Below are positions 1 through 7,537 of a stretch of DNA of 64,000 nucleotides, piece by piece (positions within the stretch are counted from its first letter, which is position 1; the number at the start of each line of letters is the position of its first letter). This stretch comes from Anaerovirgula multivorans (GTDB lineage Bacteria > Bacillota > Clostridia > Peptostreptococcales > Natronincolaceae). The notes under the pieces were generated by a model, which did no database searches, had not been told where the DNA came from, and worked only from the letters and a program-made list of their open reading frames with translations. The position numbers and the translations under genes are program-made. Location of the stretch: positions 20,488 through 84,487 of the forward strand of contig NZ_FZOJ01000022.1 in the NCBI RefSeq assembly GCF_900188145.1, given 5' to 3'.

Positions 1-686
1 TTTACTAATCTCTGCACTTGGGCTATAACAATTCCACCGTTGTTGTGGGCAGCTTGTGCCATAGCCAATGCATCTAAATAGGCAATCTCATCCTCCATAC
101 TGATATAACCCTCTGTGTCAGCTGTTGTTCCGCGAATAATTGCTACATCAATCGGTATAGCTGGATAAAAAAGCCATTCCTGACCATTCACTTCCATTAA
201 CTTTACTAAATCTTCCTTAGTTTTTTCATTTAATTTACCCCCCCCTTGACGAGGGTCAATGAAGGTACCCAGTCCCACATGGGTAAGGATTCCAGGTTGC
301 TTTGCGGCTGCTGTTCGAAGTAGCTGGGCCATTACACCTTGTGGAAAATTATAAGCCTCAATTTTATTTTTTTCTGCCATTTCTGCCAGTCTTGGAGATT
401 GCCCCCAATGACCCCCAATAATTTTGCGGCATAATCCTTCCTGAGCAAGAGGTGATATTCCTCGATCTCCACGATCTCCAAGACCTGAACAATGATAAAG
501 CGTTAAATCTCGAGGTTCTTGTGACTTTCTATATCTTTGAGCTAAGGCTTCAATCAGAACTGTTGCTTCAGTCAATCCTCCTCCAGCCCCTACAAACCCA
601 ACTGTAGCATTACTTAGAATCAGTCTTACAGCCTCATCAGCCTCAAGAACTGACACTTGATTTCCCTTTCGTAATGATTTTTTCAT
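1..686 (-). CDS. Acyl-CoA:acetate/3-ketoacid CoA transferase, N-terminal part (runs off window)
   Basis: Reading from the ATG at 684-686 gives an open frame of 228 codons to the window edge, beginning MKKSLRKGNQVSVLEADEAV, with the Shine-Dalgarno TAAGGAGTGG just upstream. It contains GFVGAGGG, ALAQRYRK, GLGDRGDRGIS and GGHWGQSPRL, and it aligns segment by segment with the complete fused CoA transferase at 44391-45995 (GGFVGNCVPEE, GQGDGKDRGIN, GGHWGLAPKV). Enzymes of this YdiF-like family move CoA between short-chain acyl-CoA and acetate or 3-keto acids. The catalytic glutamate lies in the C-terminal half, outside the window. The gene is divergent from a LacI-type regulator, which suggests it is the regulator's target. 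The substrate is unknown. Confidence 0.85.
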   Translation of the reverse strand, partial: MKKSLRKGNQVSVLEADEAVRLILSNATVGFVGAGGGLTEATVLIEALAQRYRKSQEPRDLTLYHCSGLGDRGDRGISPLAQEGLCRKIIGGHWGQSPRLAEMAEKNKIEAYNFPQGVMAQLLRTAAAKQPGILTHVGLGTFIDPRQGGGKLNEKTKEDLVKLMEVNGQEWLFYPAIPIDVAIIRGTTADTEGYISMEDEIAYLDALAMAQAAHNNGGIVIAQVQRLV

Positions 687-897
687 CCTACCACTCCTTA
701 TAAATAAGTCTAAAATATTTACATCATTTTTCTTAAGTACTTCTTCAGAGGATACTACAATCCAACTTGTATTCAGAACTTTTTAAAGCAACTGATATTT
801 TCCCTTTACCGCCCTTAATCTCTTCTGTCTTAAATAGCTTAGAATTTTAGGATTCTCTAAAGACCTGCTGCTAATTTCATACCTGTTTATATTTTTC

Positions 898-917
898 AAT
901 TCGTATCGATCCGAATT
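898..917. promoter_or_regulatory. Operator-like palindrome 1 (candidate LacI-family site)
   Basis: AATTCGTATCGATCCGAATT is a 20-bp palindrome with one mismatched pair and a central ATCGAT. Even-length palindromes with a central CG are typical LacI-family operators. It lies between the CoA-transferase gene and the lacI-type gene, and a near copy occurs 129 bp away. Confidence 0.55.
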
Positions 918-1028
918 TATTGTAAAAGTATTTTTAATACTTAATTCTTGATAAGTATTTCTTTGCTATTCTTACCCTCTAGCATGATTCTTCATATATA
1001 TTGATATCCGAAGTATGAATTTTCAATA

Positions 1029-1044
1029 TTCGTATCGATTCGAT
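1029..1044. promoter_or_regulatory. Operator-like palindrome 2 (near copy of site 1)
   Basis: TTCGTATCGATTCGAT matches 14 of 16 bases of TTCGTATCGATCCGAA at 900-915. The 129-bp spacing would allow looping by a tetrameric LacI-type repressor or two separately occupied operators. Inference only; binding is not shown. Confidence 0.5.
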
Positions 1045-1278
1045 TTACTTCGTATAACTCATTATAATTCTAAATATTAATACTCGTCAATGATTTTCTG
1101 AATATTTATTTAAATAATTATTTAAATAATACTTAAGATGGGAAAAAATAGGTAGATATATACCTATCTAAAGCTTTTATCTAATAAAGTAGTTTTTTTC
1201 TCTAATATGATGGATTCATGGCTTAAATAACAAATAACTTGCTTGGTTAGTAATGATGTTTGGAAATTAGTACTTTAA

Positions 1279-1308
1279 TTGACAGTAAATAATTATCTAT
1301 GATATAAT
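1279..1308 (+). promoter_or_regulatory. Sigma-A promoter of the lacI-type regulator
   Basis: TTGACA at 1279-1284 and TATAAT at 1303-1308, 18 bp apart, match both consensus hexamers exactly. Transcription would start near 1315 and give a leader of about 150 nt before the start codon at 1469. The operator-like sites lie 235-400 bp upstream, so control of this promoter would need looping. Confidence 0.7.
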
Positions 1309-1322
1309 AAAAATCAATTTTT

Positions 1323-1448
1323 CATCCAATATTTAATAAGGATTTGTTCCTTATAGCCTCAATAGTTGGATGTTAAGGGTAGTATAATTCTGATATAGAT
1401 TTAAGCTAAGTAAAGGAGTTAAAGCTTTGATTCCTTCAGTCACTTAGC
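1323..1448 (+). promoter_or_regulatory. Structured 5' leader of the lacI-type gene
   Basis: Two inverted-repeat systems lie between promoter and start codon. The first pairs CATCCAA (1323-1329) with TTGGATG (1366-1372) around an inner hairpin ATAAGGA/TCCTTAT (1336-1342 and 1348-1354). The second pairs GCTAAGT (1405-1411) with ACTTAGC (1442-1448) around AAGGAGT and ATTCCTT. Neither is followed by a U-tract, so these are not ordinary terminators. No known riboswitch class was recognised. Confidence 0.4.
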
Positions 1449-1468
1449 ACAATACGAGGAGGTTACCC

Positions 1469-2518
1469 ATGAAACAAAATAAATCTACTCCCGTAACCTT
1501 ACTTCAGGTGGCAAAACACGCTGGTGTATCTCGGTCTACAGCTTCATATGTCCTTAGTGGAGGTCCTCATGTTTCTGATTCAACCCGTAAAAAAGTTCTT
1601 GAGTCAATCCGCCAGCTGGGCTATGTTTATAATCGCAGTGCAGCAAACCTGCGTTCAAAATCTTCTTCAACTGTCGGGTTAGTCTTCCCTGATGTGAATA
1701 ACCCATTCTATACTGCATTATTGGCAGGTATCAATCAAGAGTTAAATAAATATAACAAAACAGTTATTTTAGGTACTACCTTTGAGTCTCTAAGTGCTCA
1801 GGATCGTCTTATTTCCACGATGCTTGAATATAGGGTTGGTGGAATTATCTTATTTGCAGTACCAGATACTCCAGAAGAGCTTATCTCTCGAATTAAGCAT
1901 TTAGGTATTCCTGTGGTTTTAATTAATAGAAATTTTACAGATCTTTCTTATGATTACATTGGAATCGACAATGTAGTGGCTGGAACATTGGCTACCAACC
2001 ATCTCATTAAAAAAGGCCACCACCGAATTGCTTTTATTGGTGGTTTTAACCAACTTTCTTCCTGGCAGGAGCGAAAACAAGGATATAAAGATGCTCATCA
2101 TAAGGCTGGGCTGGAGATTGACAGCTCTTTGATTGTTGAAGGCCATGCTACCCGCGAAAGCGGCTATGAGTTAATGGATCAAATTCTAAATCTGCCAAAT
2201 CCTCCTAGTGCTGCTTTTTGCTATAATGATATTATTGCTATCGGTGCTATGATGAAGCTGAAAGAAAGGGGATTCACTCCGGGTCATGATATGGCAATAG
2301 TAGGTGTCGATGATATCCCTGAGGCATCTATATTTACTCCAAAGCTCACAACCGTTTCCTCATTTCCACAGATTAGAGGTGCCCGTGCTGCTAAACTTTT
2401 AAACGAACGAATGGAAGGGCTTACTATGAATCCCCAGTCTATTATTGTCCAACCCGAGCTTATTATTAGGGACTCATGTTCTTACAAAAAAGAAATCCTT
2501 CCCCACTCTACTAAGTAG
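1469..2518 (+). CDS. LacI/GalR-family transcriptional regulator
   Basis: 349 residues, the usual length for the family. Residues about 10-60 form the N-terminal helix-turn-helix and hinge (LLQVAKHAGVSRSTASYVLSG, then YNRSAANLRS). The rest is a periplasmic-binding-protein-like effector domain (VGLVFPDVNNPFYTALLAGI, GGFNQLSSWQERKQGY, CYNDIIAIGAMMKLKERG). The ATG has a strong Shine-Dalgarno, GAGGAGGTTACCC. It probably represses the divergent CoA-transferase gene through the two palindromes between them. The effector is unknown; the absence of neighbouring sugar genes makes a sugar ligand uncertain. It ends before a bidirectional terminator. Confidence 0.9.
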   Translation: MKQNKSTPVTLLQVAKHAGVSRSTASYVLSGGPHVSDSTRKKVLESIRQLGYVYNRSAANLRSKSSSTVGLVFPDVNNPFYTALLAGINQELNKYNKTVILGTTFESLSAQDRLISTMLEYRVGGIILFAVPDTPEELISRIKHLGIPVVLINRNFTDLSYDYIGIDNVVAGTLATNHLIKKGHHRIAFIGGFNQLSSWQERKQGYKDAHHKAGLEIDSSLIVEGHATRESGYELMDQILNLPNPPSAAFCYNDIIAIGAMMKLKERGFTPGHDMAIVGVDDIPEASIFTPKLTTVSSFPQIRGARAAKLLNERMEGLTMNPQSIIVQPELIIRDSCSYKKEILPHSTK

Positions 2519-2550
2519 GAGGATTGTCTTATGATACGTCCATGCTTATA

Positions 2551-2586
2551 ATTAGGTCATCCAAATACAAATCTAGATGACCTAAT
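2551..2586. terminator. Bidirectional terminator between the lacI-type gene and aroE
   Basis: ATTAGGTCATC (2551-2561) pairs perfectly with GATGACCTAAT (2576-2586). T-rich sequence follows on the plus side. It separates convergent genes. Confidence 0.75.
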
Positions 2587-2613
2587 CTTTTCTTTCTCTT
2601 AGCCTATATATAT

Positions 2614-3474
2614 TTAATCCCTTAATATTGCATTTTTTACATAATCAACTGGCATAGGTACTTGTGTCCATAGCTCAAAAGCTATAGCCGCCTGCCAAAT
2701 CAACATTCCAAGTCCATTAACGGTTTGACATTTTCTATTTTCTGCCTGTTGTAATAATTTGGTCTTGGCTGGATTATAAATCAAATCAGAAACCACCAAG
2801 CCGGCAGGAATTATCTCCTCATCCTCTATGATACTTTGATCTTTCGCTGAGTACATCCCTAAGGGAGTACTATTCACTAATACATCTGCCTCTTCAAGAG
2901 CCTTCACTAAGTTTTTGTTTTCTAATGTATTTACCTCGATAATGGCATCAGAAATATTTTTTGTAATTAGTTCAGCAATATCATGGGCCTTTTGAAGTGT
3001 CCTATTTAAAAGAATAATTTTCTTTGCCCCGTCTAGAGCCAATTGAATAGCTACACTTCTTGCAGCACCCCCTGCCCCTGCAATCACAAAGGTTTTGTTG
3101 TTGATGGCAACGCCTTCCTCCTTTAAAGATCTAGTATAGCCTTTCCCATCAGTATTGTACCCAATCAAGTTTCCCTGCTGATTTACCACAGTGTTTACCG
3201 CGCCAATGATTTTTGCTTCTTCAGAAATACCATCTAAATGCTTCATAATCTCTTGTTTATGGGGCATGGTGACATTGAACCCTCTAAAATTTAGGGTTTT
3301 CATGGCCTCCACTGTTTTTCCCAAAGACTGTTGCTGTACATCAAAAGGAATGTACAAATAATTCAAATTTAAATGTCCAAAAGCTTTGTTATGAATTTTT
3401 GGAGAAAAACTTTGCTTTATAGGAGTACCTATGATTCCTGTCAATCTTGTTTCATCTGTAATTGCATAACTCAT
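2614..3474 (-). CDS. aroE: Shikimate dehydrogenase
   Basis: 286 residues from the ATG at 3472-3474; an upstream in-frame TTG is less likely because GGTGGTG sits correctly before this ATG. The enzyme reduces 3-dehydroshikimate to shikimate with NADPH. Visible features are the substrate region GTPIKQSFSPKIHN, the catalytic lysine in NVTMPHKQ, NTDGKGYTRSL and the nucleotide-binding GAGGAARSVA, followed by NRT (LLNRTLQKA), typical of NADPH-dependent AroE. It is the last gene of the leftward aromatic block, downstream of tct genes rather than with the other aro genes. Together with aroD and the Tct-like genes it may serve uptake of shikimate-type acids as well as biosynthesis. Confidence 0.93.
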   Translation of the reverse strand: MSYAITDETRLTGIIGTPIKQSFSPKIHNKAFGHLNLNYLYIPFDVQQQSLGKTVEAMKTLNFRGFNVTMPHKQEIMKHLDGISEEAKIIGAVNTVVNQQGNLIGYNTDGKGYTRSLKEEGVAINNKTFVIAGAGGAARSVAIQLALDGAKKIILLNRTLQKAHDIAELITKNISDAIIEVNTLENKNLVKALEEADVLVNSTPLGMYSAKDQSIIEDEEIIPAGLVVSDLIYNPAKTKLLQQAENRKCQTVNGLGMLIWQAAIAFELWTQVPMPVDYVKNAILRD

Positions 3475-3520
3475 CAAAACACCACCAGTCAAAATTATTT
3501 ATCAATTTATTAATTAGTTA

Positions 3521-4770
3521 CTAAATAAATTTTTCTTTATTTTCTCTATCTGATTCTTTATTTTTGCTCTTCAATTTATCTTTCAAAAGCGTAAAAATAT
3601 TATTTTGTGCTAAAATCATAACAATAATTGCTGTTAATAGGGTTAAAGATATAGGATTTTTCAATATATCTAACAGAAACCCAGTTATAGTTCCCTGAGC
3701 TGTCATAACTGCTCTTCTATAAGACACATCTAAAAGTGGTCCTAGTATAATTCCTAAAACCAACGGCCCTACAGGATAGTCATAGGTCTTTAAAATGTAT
3801 CCAAATATACCAAAGCCAATCATCCAGTAAATATCGTTAATATTATTATTGATTGTATAAGAGCCTATAACCGAAAGAATAGTAATGACTGGTATAAGGA
3901 TACCCTTTGGTACTTCAACAATTTTGGTAAATATTTTAACTCCCGTCAATCCAAAAACCAACATAAAAATGTTAGATAAAATTAATGCTCCTACAATTAC
4001 CCCTAATATAGACGTCCGAATAGAAAGAGGTAAGAATTGAACAACACTGCTCCATGAGGGAATAATTTTTTCAATTTTTTGTTTTACAACAGGGAGATTT
4101 CTTGATTTCACCTGTACCAATGCCTCTGATAATCCAAACAAACCTATCATTGCAGTAACATAGTTAATGCCCCCATAAGTCCGACACTGCCGAAGGTAAA
4201 TCTTCCTTGTCCTGTTAAAGGATCCATTCCTACTAAACCTAAGAGAATTCCTAATGTTGCCATAAACAAACCCTTAGCTGTAGACTTGGTACCTAAGCTA
4301 CCTACCAACATCAATCCCATAACTGCAAGAAGAAAGTAGTCCCTTGGTGCAAACTTTAACGCAAACTCGGATACTGCTGGTGCCGCAACGGCTAAAACAA
4401 TAACACCAATCAGTCCTCCTAGTGTAGATTGTACTGTCGATACACCTATAGCCTTTCCTGCTTCCCCCATCTTTGCCAATGGATGTCCATCAAAACCGGT
4501 TGCTATGGCTGCTGGAGCTCCTGGGATATTTAATAATATGGCAGATCTGGAACCTCCATAAACCCCACCACAGTAAATACCTATCATCAATGCCAACGCC
4601 TCGTGCGTACTCCATGAAAAGGTAAAGGAAATCAATAGAGATACCGCCATCGTAACAGATAGTCCTGGTATTGCACCTATATAAATCCCTGCAAAGGTAC
4701 CAGTTGCCACCAAAAGCAGTAATTTTATATTTAGCAGGGGTACAAATATATTCATAATAACATCATCCAT
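3521..4770 (-). pseudogene. tctA: tctA-like large membrane subunit, broken by a frameshift and an internal deletion
   Basis: Two overlapping frames, 4147-4770 (207 codons) and 3521-4150 (209 codons), together resemble one TctA of the tripartite tricarboxylate transporter family. The first ends after TGQGRFTFGSVGLMG and the second resumes at MIGLFGLSEAL, the next TctA segment. Adding one C to the C5 run at 4170-4174 joins them as GLMGGINYVTAMIGLFGL. In addition, around 3983-3990 the protein jumps from GVIVGAL to ILSNIFMLVFGL. Normal TctA proteins of about 500 residues carry roughly 90 residues here, including the conserved PGAG segment and the second ATGGxLIPLLTLGIPG-like motif. The frameshift could be a sequencing error in a homopolymer; the deletion cannot be explained that way. 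The transporter is probably not functional. Confidence 0.8.
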
Positions 4771-4782
4771 CTTTAAACCTCC

Positions 4783-5253
4783 TTAGGGCAGAATCACTTT
4801 AAAGATAAATTTAAAGGTTAATAAAATAACCCCTAAGTTCAAAAAAGCAATCAACAGATTTCTTACCCAGTTTCCTGATGTCAAATAGCTTATACCACTC
4901 CATAGAAATAATACTGTAGCAATATTAAATCCTAAACGTGGCAGTAGCACACTATATAATATTAAGAACATAATCATAATAATGATATCTTTAGTAAAAA
5001 CCAACTCTCCAATAGCTTTGAAATATTCACCTAATGTAGTAAAGTGATTTGGGGAGAATTTTCTACTTTCTCCCCAAATACCTAGACTAAATATACATAA
5101 GGCGATAGATACCATTAGTGGAAAAGCTCCTGGAGATGATGGTTTAGGAACAAACCCCGATATTTTGGAAGCTTGGTATAGTATAAATACACTTAATAGC
5201 CCTATACCATAGCACAGTACTTTTTCTCCAACCTTCAATTTTTTTGTTTCCAC
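4783..5253 (-). CDS. tctB: TctB-like small membrane subunit
   Basis: 156 residues from a GTG at 5251-5253, preceded by AGGGGGATTATTA; a longer TTG-started frame exists but lacks such a site. The protein has about four predicted membrane segments (VLCYGIGLLSVFILYQASKI, FPLMVSIALCIFSLGIW, IIIMIMFLILYSVLLPRLG, LLIAFLNLGVILLTFKFIF), as in TctB subunits of tripartite tricarboxylate transporters. It lies between tctC and the broken tctA in the standard C-B-A order. The family normally imports citrate or other carboxylates with sodium or protons. Confidence 0.75.
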   Translation of the reverse strand: METKKLKVGEKVLCYGIGLLSVFILYQASKISGFVPKPSSPGAFPLMVSIALCIFSLGIWGESRKFSPNHFTTLGEYFKAIGELVFTKDIIIMIMFLILYSVLLPRLGFNIATVLFLWSGISYLTSGNWVRNLLIAFLNLGVILLTFKFIFKVILP

Positions 5254-5275
5254 TAATAATCCCCCTATCTTGCTA

Positions 5276-6346
5276 TTAATTAACACGCTCAATTCCTAGG
5301 GTTTCTGGTGAAATATCTGCTCCCTCTGCATCATATAATAACCATGCGGAAATTCTTCTCCAGTTATCCAAAAATTCTGCTGCTTCTTCTCCTGAAATAC
5401 CCATTGGTACCGCTCTAAAATCGACAATGAATTCTTGGAATTTAGGATCTTCAAATCCTTTTCTATAAGCTTCTCTTAAGACTTCTTTAATTTCTTCAGG
5501 AGTTTCTTTTTTTACAAATACACCATAGAAAGGTCCCCATGGTAAATATGGCTGATACTGTGGCATCATCTCACCGATAGGTGGTATCTCTTCTAGCCCT
5601 ACCACAGGTTCATTAGAAATAACCGCTAAGGGCTTTACTCTACCAGCACGATACATTTCTCTCGCTGCTGTTAAGCCAGCTATAGTAATATCAACATGCC
5701 CTCCAAGCATTGCTGTCATAGCAGGTCCCTCTCCATCAAATGGCACTAGGTTAAACTCTACATCGTCTACAGTTTTAAATAGAGAGGATACTACAAAGGG
5801 AAGTCCTCCAGGTCCGATTGAACCTAGTAATATTTGTCCTGGCTTTGCCTTAGCTTCTGTTAACACATCTTCCAATGTACCCCACTTTGAATCAGTTGCT
5901 ACAACAACAATGGCTACACCTCTACCAAATATGTTAATGGCTTCAAACTCATCATAACTTAGCTTAGATATATCAAGAACTCCATACAATTGAGGATTTT
6001 CTGCACCGTATAATATGTTATATCCGTCAGCCTTTTGATCAAAAACATATTGGGTTGCAATGGCCCCAGTTGCACCTGTTCTATTTTGAAGTACAATGTA
6101 TTTGCCTAAGTGCTTTTCTACTAAAGGTGTAATCGTTCTAGCTACGTTGTCAGTTGCTCCTCCAGCTCCCCACATAATGATTCCATTTAAATCTCTTTCT
6201 GGGAAACTAATCTGTCCCTCAACTTCTTTCTCTCCACTGGAAGCTGGTTCAGTTGTTTGAGTATCACAGCCTACAACTGTAGCCATTACCAATACCATCA
6301 CCAACAGCATGCAAGATAGTTTTGTAATTAACCTACTTTTTTTCAT
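5276..6346 (-). CDS. tctC: TctC-like extracytoplasmic solute-binding lipoprotein
   Basis: 356 residues. An N-terminal lipoprotein signal ends at VVGC (Cys27), followed by a TctC (Bug) domain: MWGAGGATDNVARTITP, VLQNRTGATGAIATQYV, GYNILYGAENPQLYG, GGHVDITIAGLTAAREMYRAGRVKPLAVIS. Such proteins capture carboxylates outside the membrane and deliver them to TctAB. Position between aroD and aroE suggests a cyclic carboxylate such as shikimate or quinate as ligand, which is only inference. It appears intact although the membrane subunit downstream is broken. Confidence 0.87.
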   Translation of the reverse strand: MKKSRLITKLSCMLLVMVLVMATVVGCDTQTTEPASSGEKEVEGQISFPERDLNGIIMWGAGGATDNVARTITPLVEKHLGKYIVLQNRTGATGAIATQYVFDQKADGYNILYGAENPQLYGVLDISKLSYDEFEAINIFGRGVAIVVVATDSKWGTLEDVLTEAKAKPGQILLGSIGPGGLPFVVSSLFKTVDDVEFNLVPFDGEGPAMTAMLGGHVDITIAGLTAAREMYRAGRVKPLAVISNEPVVGLEEIPPIGEMMPQYQPYLPWGPFYGVFVKKETPEEIKEVLREAYRKGFEDPKFQEFIVDFRAVPMGISGEEAAEFLDNWRRISAWLLYDAEGADISPETLGIERVN

Positions 6347-6348
6347 TT

Positions 6349-6470
6349 TTTTATAACCGATAGGAAATTAAATCAATTTTTCAAATAAAAATTAAAAAGA
6401 AAAAATTGATAAAACTAGCGTTACAAACTTTACTTAATTGTAGATAAGTATAATTTCCGTTATTGGTTTT
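6349..6470. repeat. Dispersed inverted-repeat element, long copy
   Basis: The outer ends AACCGATAGGAAATTA (6355-6370) and TATAATTTCCGTTATTGGTT (6449-6468) are imperfect inverted repeats. The right half, from AAACTTTACTTAATTG onward, is almost identical to the element at 49658-49722, which lies in the opposite orientation. This copy has about 55 extra internal bases, themselves flanked by ATCAATTTTT and AAAAAATTGAT. It occupies the tctC-aroD gap and resembles a small non-autonomous (MITE-like) element. Confidence 0.65.
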
Positions 6471-6537
6471 TTGACAACACTCACTTTTTAGATGAAGAGC
6501 TATTGCCTTTTTAGTTTTTCTCTGCTTTAAAAGCTTT

Positions 6538-7311
6538 CTACAGAGAAGCATATAATATATCGATAGCTTGCCTTAACCTAGAGATAGCTATTTGCCCTGG
6601 GGCAGATGCCTCCTTGCCAGCGGCGAAAGTAACAGCAGATCCAAATATTCCACCAGCAATCCTGCTAATGACACCCTTTCCACTCATAGACATAGTAATC
6701 AGCGGAATGTTAGCAGCCTTCTCTTTAACCTCCAGCGTTGCTTCTAACAATGTTAAAACATCCCTCTCATTGGTTGGCATTACAGCGATTTTTGCAATAT
6801 CAGCACCATATTCCTGGGCCTTTACTAATCTTTCAACAATAGTTTCTTTGCTGGGAGTTTTCCTAAAATCATGATTGGAAACAATCACTTTCACATGATT
6901 TTCATGGGCCTGCTGAAGCACTTCTTTAATTAAGTCTGCACCATTGATAAGTTCTATATCTACCAAATCTACAAGCTTTGTTGCTATAACAGCTTGAATC
7001 AAATTTATTCTTTTTGACTGGTCAATTTCTTTATAGCCACCCTCTTCTATAGCTCTGCAAGTGAAAATCATTGGATAGCTTGAGAGTATATTATGTATTT
7101 TTTCAAGGACTTTTATAACTTTTTCAATATCCTCTACATCGTCAAAAAAGTCTATTCTCCACTCTACTAAATCTGGTTTAATATCTGCTATTACTTCTGC
7201 TTCTCTTAGTAATTCTTCCTCTGTCTTTCCTACCAAGGGAACACATACTTGAGGCTTTTCCCCACCGATACTTCTTCCTTTGATTACTACTGGAGTTATT
7301 TCTTTTATCAT
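6538..7311 (-). CDS. aroD: 3-dehydroquinate dehydratase, type I
   Basis: 257 residues, the normal size for the class I enzyme that dehydrates 3-dehydroquinate to 3-dehydroshikimate through a Schiff base. Visible are VCVPLVGKTEEEL, DLVEWRIDFF, the catalytic His region SNHDFRKTPSKE, the Schiff-base lysine in IAKIAVMP, and TMSMSGKGVISRIAGGIFGS near the C terminus. The upstream gap contains a perfect 32-bp palindrome. It follows the chorismate mutase/shikimate kinase gene in the same direction and precedes tctCBA and aroE. Class I enzymes act in both biosynthesis and quinate/shikimate use, so either role fits. Confidence 0.95.
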   Translation of the reverse strand: MIKEITPVVIKGRSIGGEKPQVCVPLVGKTEEELLREAEVIADIKPDLVEWRIDFFDDVEDIEKVIKVLEKIHNILSSYPMIFTCRAIEEGGYKEIDQSKRINLIQAVIATKLVDLVDIELINGADLIKEVLQQAHENHVKVIVSNHDFRKTPSKETIVERLVKAQEYGADIAKIAVMPTNERDVLTLLEATLEVKEKAANIPLITMSMSGKGVISRIAGGIFGSAVTFAAGKEASAPGQIAISRLRQAIDILYASL

Positions 7312-7478
7312 AACCTATTCATCACCTTCCCACTGAATTTAGTCTCATTTTGTCTCTAACTTCATTCCCATAGTCCCACAAATCAGAACCTTTTTTCTTA
7401 CTTTTGAATTATATTCAGTTTATCATTCATATTCTAATTACGCCAATTTCTTTCTGAAAATTCATTCATTTTTTCAAT

Positions 7479-7510
7479 AAGTCTTTTGCAGGTATACCTG
7501 CAAAAGACTT
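7479..7510. repeat. Perfect 32-bp palindrome upstream of aroD
   Basis: The left arm AAGTCTTTTGCAGGTA is the exact reverse complement of the right arm TACCTGCAAAAGACTT, with no loop base. As RNA it would form a long hairpin after the aroK stop codon, but no U-tract follows in the direction of transcription (ATTG follows). It may be an operator for aroD or a weak terminator. Confidence 0.6.
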
Positions 7511-7537
7511 GCTGAAAGCTATTTATTTAGCATACTT

